A stretch of DNA of 23,736 bases, from the NCBI GenBank assembly GCA_934726455.1, contig CAKVDS010000040.1:1-23736 (forward strand), read 5' to 3'. Each line of letters begins with the position of its first letter. Position 1 is the first letter of the stretch. Shown here piece by piece: positions 1 to 7,386 of this stretch. Both the position numbers and the translations under genes were made by a program. The DNA is from an uncultured Bacteroidales bacterium (lineage in GTDB: Bacteria; Bacteroidota; Bacteroidia; Bacteroidales; UBA932). Under the pieces are notes generated by a model. The model was not told the origin of the DNA. It worked only from the letters and a program-made list of their open reading frames with translations, and searched no databases.

Positions 1-229
1 AACCCAGATTCCGTCATCCCTGCGGCGGAACTCCCCTGCAGGATAATTGTTCGTGAGATCGATCAGCCGCGCCGTCGCCTCGGTCAACTCCGGCGCTTCT
101 GCGAGAGACGCTCCCTTGGTAAACGAGAGCCGCAACTCCTGCGGACTGCTGTCCGTCAGCACGCACTCCACCACCACCTTCGGCTTCTCCCCCGCATCCA
201 GCACCACATCCCTCACACAGCCGGTGAGG
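1..229 (-). repeat. Copy 1 of duplicated DUF4249 5' region
   Basis: Bases 1-229 align without gaps to 2448-2676 (offset 2447). I count about 13 mismatches, roughly 94% identity, and the first 77 bases (1-77 against 2448-2524) are identical. The copy is cut by the window edge, so the true length is unknown. Confidence 0.95.
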
Positions 230-267
230 ACAATCAGTGCCAGAAATACCCATCTGCTATTCTTCAT
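1..267 (-). CDS. DUF4249-family lipoprotein, N-terminal part (truncated by window edge)
   Basis: This frame is open from an ATG at 267 to base 1, so only the first 89 codons are visible. A short signal peptide ends in the lipobox LTGC (Cys17), followed by CVRDVVLDAGEKPKVVVE, the conserved opening of DUF4249 proteins in Bacteroidota. These are outer-membrane-associated lipoproteins of unknown function. From residue 13 on, the protein is almost identical to the N-terminal part of the complete DUF4249 protein at 1737-2744. The start overlaps the end of the upstream lipoprotein gene by 11 nt, so the two are probably translationally coupled. Another frame (14-253) is also open here but is only a shadow: the homology to the second copy lies in the frame described here. 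The family call is fairly firm; the function is unknown. Confidence 0.85.
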   Translation of the reverse strand, partial: MKNSRWVFLALIVLTGCVRDVVLDAGEKPKVVVECVLTDSSPQELRLSFTKGASLAEAPELTEATARLIDLTNNYPAGEFRRRDDGIWV

Positions 268-1711
268 CCTTATCTATTTTTACAGTGGGTGATGGTACTC
301 CGGCACAGATGACATCCAATTGCCCCATAACAAGTTCATGATCTCCATTATACACTCTGACTCGAATCTTATATAAACCATATTCATAAGGCTCCAACCA
401 ATAGGTGTGATCATCTATTCTAGTCCAAGTGCATGTTCCCGGAGTTGAGGACAAATTGTCCATATATGCCACCTCCCACTGATAGGTTAATGTTGAATAG
501 ATTGGTCGCACAGTATACAAATGAGTTGTATTTGGCATAATCCAGGTATCTCCGGAGATATTTGCTTGCCTTTCATTATAGAATTGCAGGTCAGCAGTTT
601 CATAAGGGCAATCATCATAATCGTGTTCCATCAGAGGAGCAGCACCCCATTTGGAAAGGTATTTCCCGGAGGAAAGTATATTGGCAGAGTGATCCCCGTC
701 TGAGTAATATGCTTTTAGGGCTCCTACAGTAGATGAGCAACTGACATATAAGTCATCTGTCCAGTAATTTGACAATTGTAAAAAGCCTTCGTATACTGCG
801 TTTATCCAAAGCGTATTACTAGTTGAACTGTCGTGCCACGCATAACTGTGGCAATTGTACCTTGCCGATGCCGGCCCTCTCAATATTGCATTTGGATATT
901 GTGTCTGAACCTTATCATTAAGATATTCAATTTCTTGCGAACTAAACTCCGTTTTTTCTATTCCAACAATAGGCTTCTGCCCGCGAGTGTATACTGTTTG
1001 ATACCCAGCAAATTCTCCCCCGTTTACGGATGTGACTATCTGTAGATTCTCCTGGCTGTCAATACCAAATAAAGGCCTAAGAGAATTTGCGCTATACGTC
1101 AGTATGTCTGCAGAACGGAGTTCCAGCTTTTTACGTACAGCCTCCCTCAAGGCAGTCTTGTTTGCTCCAGACGACAAGTCTGGCACAAGTCCGGAGCCGA
1201 GAAAATACTCCAAAAACATCCCGTCAGTATAAGACAATGTCCTATTGTCTTCAGCGGCGTTGACCTTTCTTGAGTCAAGTGTCATGCTGGATGCGCTGAA
1301 CGCTTTAATAAGTTCCTCAGCCGCATCAGAGCGTGATGCCAATTCCCGGTGAAGACCGCTGTTCTCATACACGAGGCGGACGGCATCTTGAGGGTCGTTA
1401 TACGCAAAGACCAGATAGTTAAGAGGATAATGCAGAACCGATCTCACAAGAGCACTCGTCGTCATCATCTTGAGCTGCGCTTCCGGCACATCGCACGCCT
1501 TGAAACGTTCTTCTATGCCACGAATACTGGTCCATGCTGTGAAATCAGTCTGGGAGACAAATGTAAGCGGAGCGTCCAACTGAACGGTAGCGACCAAATC
1601 AACTGACGACTGCGCATCAGCAGGAGAATTGCCGAAGCCTTGTACGGCAAGCCTGTCCTGACAGCCGAAAATCAACGGCAGGAGGAGCAAAAGCGAATAA
1701 TTCTTTTTCAT
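257..1711 (-). CDS. Lipoprotein with putative papain-like Cys/His domain
   Basis: A 484-residue predicted lipoprotein. The signal peptide starts MKKNYSLLLLLP and ends in LIFGC (Cys17). Residues from about 40 to 230 are probably helical with no motif I recognise. A middle domain has the motif YNCHSYAWH with Cys287, then GDHSAN with His341, then SKWGAAPLMEHDYDDCPY with His363. From memory, this Cys...His...(KWG-PL-H-PY) order resembles uncharacterised secreted proteins with a papain/NlpC-like fold, so it may be a peptidase or amidase; this is inference. The C-terminal ~100 residues are Trp- and Tyr-rich and look like an Ig/PKD-type beta domain. I chose the ATG at 1711; the frame also allows a TTG two codons upstream. 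It lies 25 bp after one DUF4249 gene and overlaps the next, so the three form one operon. Confidence 0.75.
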   Translation of the reverse strand: MKKNYSLLLLLPLIFGCQDRLAVQGFGNSPADAQSSVDLVATVQLDAPLTFVSQTDFTAWTSIRGIEERFKACDVPEAQLKMMTTSALVRSVLHYPLNYLVFAYNDPQDAVRLVYENSGLHRELASRSDAAEELIKAFSASSMTLDSRKVNAAEDNRTLSYTDGMFLEYFLGSGLVPDLSSGANKTALREAVRKKLELRSADILTYSANSLRPLFGIDSQENLQIVTSVNGGEFAGYQTVYTRGQKPIVGIEKTEFSSQEIEYLNDKVQTQYPNAILRGPASARYNCHSYAWHDSSTSNTLWINAVYEGFLQLSNYWTDDLYVSCSSTVGALKAYYSDGDHSANILSSGKYLSKWGAAPLMEHDYDDCPYETADLQFYNERQANISGDTWIMPNTTHLYTVRPIYSTLTYQWEVAYMDNLSSTPGTCTWTRIDDHTYWLEPYEYGLYKIRVRVYNGDHELVMGQLDVICAGVPSPTVKIDKDEE

Positions 1712-1736
1712 AATCAAACCATTTAATAATTATATA

Positions 1737-2744
1737 TCAGTCTACTTCAACATACTGTTTTCCACAGAGCCAGTCTTTGGTAGTTAAAGAACAAGTGCCG
1801 AATATTCCGATACCACCATGGATATTTGAATGAAAATTGTCACGCGCGAAAATCGATGTCAAGTCCGTAGAAATACCTGCATTAACAGTCGTAAAGGCTT
1901 GCTTCAAGTAGCGGTCATAGTCTTGGCTGAAAGAGGAGAAACACACATACATTCTTTCCGGATAATCGAAAATATCATCAAGACCATAGACCCCTGGAAA
2001 ATCGCCCGATACAAAAAAGCGTTGACCTGAAGACGCATTGGAGATACGGAGAAAACGCCGATGAAGCAATTTGCCATATAGACTGCCATAACTAGCGTAT
2101 TTAGAGCCGTCAAAGTGAACAATTTCCGGAGTATAACTATCCCCGGTAAGATTGAAAACATCGACATCCGGGTAGTCTGCACAAAGCCGCTCGACATACA
2201 TTTTGCCCTTATCTGGGCCATAATCAAGTATTCCGCATATCCACACAGGAGTATTTGCATTTATGATACGGTAACTCACTAAAGTTATAGGATACGTACT
2301 TGACGATATCGGTGGAGGTGGAGTTTCTTCGACTATCCTTTCCACGACAATCCGCTCAGGCATCGTCTGCTCCGCCCAGACCAGTTCGTAGCCCGGGACT
2401 TCCACCTCAAGCCGGTAGTTATGCTCAGGCTCAGCCGCATAGTCAAGAACCCAGATTCCGTCATCCCTGCGGCGGAACTCCCCTGCAGGATAATTGTTCG
2501 TGAGATCGATCAGCCGCGCCGTCGTCTCTGTCAGCTCCGGAGCTTCTGCAAGCGATGCCCCCTTGGTGAACGAGAGCCGCAACTCCTGCGGACTGCTGTC
2601 CGTCAGCACGCACTCCACCACCACTTTCGGCCTCTCCCCCGCATCCAACACCACATCCCGCACACAGCCGGTGAGGATTAAGCACAAAAAAACCAAGCAG
2701 CCCAGAGAGAGCGGCGATAACAGAAAAGAATAAATTTTTCTCAT
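1737..2744 (-). CDS. DUF4249-family lipoprotein (complete)
   Basis: A 335-residue protein with an unusually long signal peptide ending in LTGC (Cys27). The mature N-terminus CVRDVVLDAGERPKVVVE and the following beta-rich segment to about residue 130 match the DUF4249 family, surface or periplasmic lipoproteins of unknown role that often sit near TonB-dependent receptors; no such receptor is visible next to it here. After about residue 140 the protein is Tyr/Asp-rich and I recognise no motif. The base composition falls from about 60% GC in the 5' third to about 38% in the rest. It is the first gene of the minus-strand cluster, with a weak candidate promoter at 2810-2841. Its 5' end is duplicated at 1-229. 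Confidence 0.85.
   Translation of the reverse strand: MRKIYSFLLSPLSLGCLVFLCLILTGCVRDVVLDAGERPKVVVECVLTDSSPQELRLSFTKGASLAEAPELTETTARLIDLTNNYPAGEFRRRDDGIWVLDYAAEPEHNYRLEVEVPGYELVWAEQTMPERIVVERIVEETPPPPISSSTYPITLVSYRIINANTPVWICGILDYGPDKGKMYVERLCADYPDVDVFNLTGDSYTPEIVHFDGSKYASYGSLYGKLLHRRFLRISNASSGQRFFVSGDFPGVYGLDDIFDYPERMYVCFSSFSQDYDRYLKQAFTTVNAGISTDLTSIFARDNFHSNIHGGIGIFGTCSLTTKDWLCGKQYVEVD
2448..2676 (-). repeat. Copy 2 of duplicated DUF4249 5' region
   Basis: Partner of 1-229, inside the complete DUF4249 gene, covering the mature N-terminus from just before the lipid-bearing Cys to residue 99. The signal peptides of the two genes, just outside the repeat, are quite different. Confidence 0.95.
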
Positions 2745-2809
2745 TTCAAAAACTTCAGGCGTTAATGTAATCGTCCAATGGTTATGATGGCAAAACTTAT
2801 TGGTTGCCT

Positions 2810-2841
2810 TAAAGATAATAACAGTTTTTCATCATAACAAC
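2810..2841 (-). promoter_or_regulatory. Candidate promoter of DUF4249/lipoprotein cluster
   Basis: On the minus strand GTTG (2838-2841) is followed after 20 bp by TATCTTTA (2810-2817), which matches the Bacteroides -7 consensus TAnnTTTG at all but its last base. It lies 65 bp upstream of the DUF4249 start. The match is imperfect, so this is tentative. Confidence 0.35.
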
Positions 2842-2879
2842 AGTTTTATATAATCTCTTAGCAATCGCAACAGGTGGAT

Positions 2880-2952
2880 GCCGCGCAAGGGGAAGGTGAC
2901 ACCTGCTCAACACAAAAGCATCGCAGGTGCCACCTTTCCCTCGTGCGGCGGC
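2880..2952. repeat. Large imperfect inverted repeat, possible terminator
   Basis: Left arm 2880-2906 and right arm 2923-2952 are nearly complementary around a 16-nt loop, with a few mismatches and a 3-nt length difference. Each arm also contains its own short palindrome (AGGTGACACCT and AGGTGCCACCT). It begins 27 bp after the stop of the DUF4143 ATPase and may stop its transcript, but no U-tract follows on either strand. The rest of the gap 2745-2978 holds only the candidate promoter. Confidence 0.6.
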
Positions 2953-2978
2953 TAAACATCAAAACAGCACCACTTCAA

Positions 2979-4232
2979 CTACAGTTCCAAAGAATCTTGC
3001 CGCAGCAAGAAATCGTAGATACTCATAGTCGTAATACCTTGCTCATCTCGCTGAACAAGAATAGGCTCGCCAGTTATTATTATTTTCTTGAATGAATCTC
3101 CTATGTTGATGAGAGACGCTTTTTCCTGCTTTTCTTTCTCTTCTGTTCCCAGCCTATATGCAGATTGGACATAGTATCTGCGACTCCCCTGATTACATAC
3201 AAAATCAACTTCCAACTGCTTCTGAACCCTCTTACCGCTCGCATCAGTATCTCTGGTTACGACACTTCCCACATCCACGTTAAAACCACGAACACGAAGC
3301 TCGTTGTAAATTACATTTTCCATCAAGTGCGTCATCTCCATCTGCCTGAAATTCAACCTTGCATTTCGGAGTCCACAGTCAACAAAGTAGTATTTTGATG
3401 GACTTCCTATATATTTTCTCCCTTTGACATCATATTTCATGACCTGCTCCATAATAAAGGAATCACACAGATAGTCCAAATACAACTTGATCGTATTCGG
3501 GGAAATTTTGATGTTTTTAACGCTTTCGAATGTATTTGCAAGTCGAGTCGGATTCGTCAGACCGCCTATTGATGATGCCATCGTGTCCACAAGTTCTGAC
3601 AATTCAGCATCTTGCTTGACGCCATACCTCTGCGTGATATCCTTGAGATACGTCTCGATGAAAAGATTCTTCAGATATTCCGATTTCTGCTCCTCCGTTG
3701 CAAATGAAAGGATTTGCGGAAGACCGCCATAGGTCATATACTCATTTAAAGCGGTGAATTTATCACCTTTGTACACCGGCATGAATTCACTGAAACTCAA
3801 CGGACGGATCTTGATTTCATCGCCACGGCCACGAAATTCAGTAATAATGTCTTTCGATAATAATTTCGCGTTACTTCCAGTGACATAAATATCGAGATTA
3901 GGCCGGTTTTGCAGGCCATTAAGAACAAATTCGAACTGCGAAACCAGTTGTATTTCATCCAGAAGCAGGAAATAGTTTCCGCTGTCCACAATTCGGGATT
4001 TCACATAAGAATAAAGGTTGTCCGGGTCACACAAGGAACGGTTTTCCCAATCGTCCAATTTGACGGAAATAATGTGAGACTCGTCAATTCCCTGTGTCTT
4101 AAGATAGTCGCTAAATATACTGAAGAGCAAATACGACTTCCCGGATCTGCGTACTCCCGTGATGACCTTAATCATCCCATTGCCAACTCTTGCAATCAAC
4201 CTGTCAAGGTAGATATCTCTATTTATTCTCAT
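2979..4232 (-). CDS. AAA_14/DUF4143-type P-loop ATPase
   Basis: A 417-residue cytoplasmic protein. The N-terminal AAA-type domain shows Walker A GVRRSGKS (residues 26-33), Walker B YFLLLDEIQ (Asp92-Glu93) and the sensor VTGSN (118-121 region). The C-terminal DUF4143 part holds FVDCGLRNARLNF and a nuclease-fold-like segment, LEVDFVCNQGSRRYYVQ. In that segment the usual EVK of PD-(D/E)XK folds is YVQ, so catalytic nuclease activity is doubtful; this variant is common in the family as I recall it. The biological role of these ATPases is not established. The ATG at 4232 is well placed 43 bp downstream of a candidate promoter. It is divergent from a second ATPase of the same broad family, and 23-bp repeats lie between them. 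Confidence 0.9.
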   Translation of the reverse strand: MRINRDIYLDRLIARVGNGMIKVITGVRRSGKSYLLFSIFSDYLKTQGIDESHIISVKLDDWENRSLCDPDNLYSYVKSRIVDSGNYFLLLDEIQLVSQFEFVLNGLQNRPNLDIYVTGSNAKLLSKDIITEFRGRGDEIKIRPLSFSEFMPVYKGDKFTALNEYMTYGGLPQILSFATEEQKSEYLKNLFIETYLKDITQRYGVKQDAELSELVDTMASSIGGLTNPTRLANTFESVKNIKISPNTIKLYLDYLCDSFIMEQVMKYDVKGRKYIGSPSKYYFVDCGLRNARLNFRQMEMTHLMENVIYNELRVRGFNVDVGSVVTRDTDASGKRVQKQLEVDFVCNQGSRRYYVQSAYRLGTEEKEKQEKASLINIGDSFKKIIITGEPILVQRDEQGITTMSIYDFLLRQDSLEL

Positions 4233-4274
4233 CGTACTGAATTTTTACTGCCGTTCGCCACAAAAAACTCAGCG

Positions 4275-4306
4275 CAAATATGGCAATTATTTCTCACTTC
4301 AGCAAC
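4275..4306 (-). promoter_or_regulatory. Candidate promoter of leftward ATPase
   Basis: On the minus strand GTTG (4303-4306) is followed after 20 bp by CATATTTG (4275-4282), 7 of 8 positions like a TAnnTTTG -7 element when the leading C is allowed. The -33 element lies 16 bp from the edge of the 23-bp repeat array. Confidence 0.45.
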
Positions 4307-4322
4307 GGTTTCCGAAATCAAA

Positions 4323-4391
4323 AAAATCGGCCAACTGTCGCATCGAAAATCGGCCAACTGTCGCACCAAAAATCGGCCAACTGTCGCACCG
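4323..4391. repeat. Three 23-bp tandem repeats between divergent ATPases
   Basis: Units at 4323-4345, 4346-4368 and 4369-4391 follow each other with no spacer. All share the 20-base core AAAATCGGCCAACTGTCGCA and differ only in the last three bases. The array sits almost exactly midway between the two candidate -33 elements (16 and 15 bp away), which fits an operator for a dimeric or multimeric regulator. It is not a CRISPR, since there are no spacers. Confidence 0.95.
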
Positions 4392-4406
4392 TTCAGATAT
4401 AACGTA

Positions 4407-4438
4407 CTTGTTTTTAACACAATAAATAATTATTTTTG
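4407..4438 (+). promoter_or_regulatory. Candidate promoter of rightward ATPase
   Basis: CTTG (4407-4410) is followed after 20 bp by TATTTTTG (4431-4438), a full match to the Bacteroides -7 consensus TAnnTTTG. The GTG start at 4455 lies 16 bp further on, so the leader would be very short. Confidence 0.6.
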
Positions 4439-4454
4439 TCAAAAATTTTTTGCT

Positions 4455-5768
4455 GTGAACAACTATAAAAAGAGAGTCGCAGATCGTCTGCTTACTTATA
4501 AACTTGAGTCTTCCGGTGCCGTTCTTATCGAGGGGCCGAAATACTGCGGAAAAACGACTCTGGCATCACAACAAGCCGGAAGTATACTGTCCATGGCTGA
4601 TACTGACACACTTGGCCAGAATCTTGCTCTGGCCAGGACAAATATTTCAAGACTTCTTGCAGGCAAAACACCCAGACTCATTGACGAGTGGCAAATTGCG
4701 CCTCAATTCTGGGATGCAGTCAGGAACGAAGTGGACAAACGCAATGAAGATGGTCAGTTCATGCTTACAGGCTCAGCTGTTCCACCGGGACCGAAAAAGG
4801 ATGAAAAAGGGAATATTATTGAGGAAGAGAACATACATCACACCGGAACCGGGCGTATTTCGCGACTTAAATTGCGTACAATGTCATTGTGGGAGTCAGA
4901 AGATTCAACAGGAGAAGTAAGCCTTGGCGGATTATTCTCTAATCCGGACATGATTGATGGTGTAAGCAACATTGACTTGAGCAGGCTGGCATATCTTACA
5001 TGCCGTGGGGGATGGCCAAAAGCCGTCTTGAAGAAAAGTGAAAGAGCCGCATTGGCACAGGCGTTCGACTATTACGACTCCGTTGTGAGCAATGATATCA
5101 AAAGGGTAGATGACACAGACAGAGATGAAGAACTGGCAAAGAGGATCATGCGCTCGTACGCCCGTAATCAAGGGACTCAAGCCACTGTCGGAACCATTCT
5201 TTCCGACATCAAGAACAATGGCGACAAGCAGATGTCCGACAGTACCGTATACAACTATATCAAGGCATTGAAAGAAATCTTCGTAATTGAGGATTCCATC
5301 GCCTGGAATCCGAACTTGAGAAGCAAGACAGCCATAAGAACTTCAGATACAAGGTATTTCATTGACCCGTCTATAGCGACGGCTGCTTTAGGTCTTGGAC
5401 CGGAAGATCTGATCAACGATATGGAGACATTCGGATTGATTTTCGAGACGTTAGCGGTAAGGGATCTTCGAGTATACGCAGATGCTCTTGACGGTAAGGT
5501 CTATCACTATCGGGACAAGAACAATCTCGAATGCGATGCTGTGATTCACCGGAGGAACGGCTCGTATGGATTGGTGGAGGTAAAGATCGGCGGTTCGACT
5601 CCTATTAGCGAAGGAGCTGAAAGTCTTAAGGAATTGTCCGCAAAAATCGATCAATCCAGAATGAAAGCCCCTTCATTCCTGATGGTCTTGACTGGCATAG
5701 GAGATTTCGCCTACAAGCGTCCGGAAGACGGAGTCTTCGTTGTCCCGATAGGTTGTCTGAAACCTTGA
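4455..5768 (+). CDS. P-loop ATPase with DUF4143 domain
   Basis: A 437-residue cytoplasmic protein. Walker A is GPKYCGKT (residues 27-34), Walker B is PRLIDEWQ (Asp76-Glu77), the sensor is MLTGSAVP (about 102-109), and TGTGRISRL carries a likely arginine finger. The C-terminal DUF4143 part ends in a nuclease-like fold with LECDAVI and GLVEVKIGG, so the D...EVK residues that the leftward ATPase lacks are present here. The frame is open back to 3909, but that extension lies antisense to the other ATPase and runs through the repeats. The GTG at 4455 gives the normal family N-terminus (NNYKKRVADRLL) and follows a good promoter. Role unknown; the family is widespread in Bacteroidota. Confidence 0.88.
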   Translation: MNNYKKRVADRLLTYKLESSGAVLIEGPKYCGKTTLASQQAGSILSMADTDTLGQNLALARTNISRLLAGKTPRLIDEWQIAPQFWDAVRNEVDKRNEDGQFMLTGSAVPPGPKKDEKGNIIEEENIHHTGTGRISRLKLRTMSLWESEDSTGEVSLGGLFSNPDMIDGVSNIDLSRLAYLTCRGGWPKAVLKKSERAALAQAFDYYDSVVSNDIKRVDDTDRDEELAKRIMRSYARNQGTQATVGTILSDIKNNGDKQMSDSTVYNYIKALKEIFVIEDSIAWNPNLRSKTAIRTSDTRYFIDPSIATAALGLGPEDLINDMETFGLIFETLAVRDLRVYADALDGKVYHYRDKNNLECDAVIHRRNGSYGLVEVKIGGSTPISEGAESLKELSAKIDQSRMKAPSFLMVLTGIGDFAYKRPEDGVFVVPIGCLKP

Positions 5769-5777
5769 CTAAATATA

Positions 5778-5806
5778 AACGTGGAGGCCAAAGTAGCCTC
5801 CACGTT
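5778..5806. terminator. Bidirectional rho-independent terminator
   Basis: A perfect 11-bp stem (5778-5788 with 5796-5806) closes a 7-nt loop between two convergent genes, 9 bp after the ATPase stop and 5 bp before the end of the last GH43 gene. T-rich stretches (GTTTATTC rightwards, TATATTTAG leftwards) follow on both strands. Confidence 0.9.
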
Positions 5807-5811
5807 CCCGT

Positions 5812-7386
5812 TTATTCAACCACTCTCTGGTGGAAGAAATCAAAGTCGGCATAACCGCCGCCTTCGGCTGAAGTCGGATAGCAATAGAGAGCCGTGCGGT
5901 AGCCGGTGAACAGATCAAGCGTGTAGAGCATCTTCAGTGTGAAGCCACAATCGTCCCAGCTCTGTCCGTCCTCGGACCAGCAGGCCGTCACAGTGTCGGC
6001 CTCTTCACCTTCGGAAGGAGTGAAAACATAGTTCAAACGGAGCCACAGCGTGTCCCCTTCGAGTTCGTGCCGGTACACTTCCGCATCCTTGGCATCGCGG
6101 CCACTGCGGCGAAGCACAACCGACTTGGAACCGTCAGCGGCCACCTCGGCACCGATTGCGATATTGTTGCTCTGGAACGCACAGATACCCGCCCTGTCAC
6201 CAGGCTTGAGAGCAGAAACATCAAGTTTGACTTCCGCCACGCTCTTCGGTCCGACAGTCCTCTGTGTCAAAGTATTGCGCGCGGTCATTATGCCATCGGC
6301 AGGGATACCCGCATGAAGTCGCATCCAGCCGGGACGCTCAGAGAGTGACCACAAACTGCCAGCTGGCTTGTGATTCCACTGCCACACGAGAGCAAGTTCC
6401 CGGGAATCAAACTCATCCGAAGCCCAGACATAATCCTCCCCGGCCGCAGGGAGATTGACACGCACGGTCTTCATCGGCACGCCGCCGTCTCCCATAATCG
6501 GCCAGCCGTCAACCCACTCTACCGGCTGGATGGTCGGGATACGTCCGACCGCCCCGTGATCCTGGAACATTATCGCATACCAGTCACCGTCCGGAGTATC
6601 CACTATCGCACCCTGGGCGACTCCGTCAGGACGGGAATCGAACGCGCCCTGCAGGACCACCTTGCTCTCATACGGCCCGAGAAGATTCCGGCTGCGCCAG
6701 CAGGTCTCGGTGCGTACACCTCCCGCAGGCCAGTCAATCTCCAGAACATAGTACCAGTCACCGATATGGTAGATGTGCGCGCCCTCGGCCCGGAGCATGT
6801 AACCTTTTCGCGGAGCACTTATTATGACAGTGTCCACCCCGCCCTTCTTAAGGGCGGAGCCGTCAGGCTCAAGTTCAGTGAGGCGGAGATCCCCGTTGCC
6901 CCAAAGAGAATAGAGCCTCCCGTCCTCGAAGAGCATCGTGGCATCGTGCATCGGGAAATCAATCACCGAACGCGTCCACTCGCCTTTTTCGATATCGTCC
7001 GTGCGGTAGACATACGTCTTCCGCTGGTCATTCGCAATGAAGAGCGCATAATACAGTCCGTCGTGATACCGGAGCGATGTAGCCCACTGGCCCTTGCCGT
7101 AGGCGTTGGCCCCGTCACGGAGATTATATACATCATCATCTTCAAGGCAATCATATACATAGTTCACAATCCGCCAATGCACGAGGTCTTTGGAATGCAT
7201 GATCGGTGCTCCGGGACAGAAATACATGGTCGTGCTGACCATATAGTAGTCTTCCCCGACGCGGATCACGTCATTGTCCGGGATGTCCGTGTAAGTCAGA
7301 GGATTGACAGCATCCTGCCACTTCGGGCCGCAACTGGCGGCAAGAAAGAGGGCCACGAAGGCCCCCATGAATCTACTTGGTCGCAT
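5812..7386 (-). CDS. GH43 glycosidase lipoprotein (xylosidase/arabinofuranosidase type)
   Basis: A 524-residue protein, last gene of the xylan operon. The signal peptide ends in AASC (Cys19). The five-bladed GH43 propeller follows: PDNDVIRVGEDYY with the likely base Asp37, FPMHDATMLFEDG with the modulating Asp148, and LRAEGAHIYHIGD with the general acid Glu201. A C-terminal concanavalin-like sandwich begins near residue 320 (DEFDSRELALVWQW). GH43 enzymes of this layout cleave beta-xylosyl or alpha-arabinofuranosyl ends of xylo-oligosaccharides; the exact specificity cannot be read here. No acidic export signal follows the lipid Cys (CGPKW), so it may face the periplasm. The start overlaps the previous gene by 14 nt; an ATG at 7368 is an alternative but would lose the basic n-region of the signal peptide. 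Confidence 0.92.
   Translation of the reverse strand: MRPSRFMGAFVALFLAASCGPKWQDAVNPLTYTDIPDNDVIRVGEDYYMVSTTMYFCPGAPIMHSKDLVHWRIVNYVYDCLEDDDVYNLRDGANAYGKGQWATSLRYHDGLYYALFIANDQRKTYVYRTDDIEKGEWTRSVIDFPMHDATMLFEDGRLYSLWGNGDLRLTELEPDGSALKKGGVDTVIISAPRKGYMLRAEGAHIYHIGDWYYVLEIDWPAGGVRTETCWRSRNLLGPYESKVVLQGAFDSRPDGVAQGAIVDTPDGDWYAIMFQDHGAVGRIPTIQPVEWVDGWPIMGDGGVPMKTVRVNLPAAGEDYVWASDEFDSRELALVWQWNHKPAGSLWSLSERPGWMRLHAGIPADGIMTARNTLTQRTVGPKSVAEVKLDVSALKPGDRAGICAFQSNNIAIGAEVAADGSKSVVLRRSGRDAKDAEVYRHELEGDTLWLRLNYVFTPSEGEEADTVTACWSEDGQSWDDCGFTLKMLYTLDLFTGYRTALYCYPTSAEGGGYADFDFFHQRVVE

Noticed and set aside
14..253. 79-codon complete minus-strand frame
   Set aside because: Wrong frame of the truncated DUF4249 gene; the same shadow frame appears over the second copy at 2461-2685.
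4323..4391. Possible CRISPR array
   Set aside because: The three repeats are directly adjacent with no spacers, and no cas gene is present.
3909..4454. N-terminal extension of the rightward ATPase
   Set aside because: It is antisense to the leftward ATPase and runs through the 23-bp repeats and both promoters; the family N-terminus begins at the GTG at 4455.
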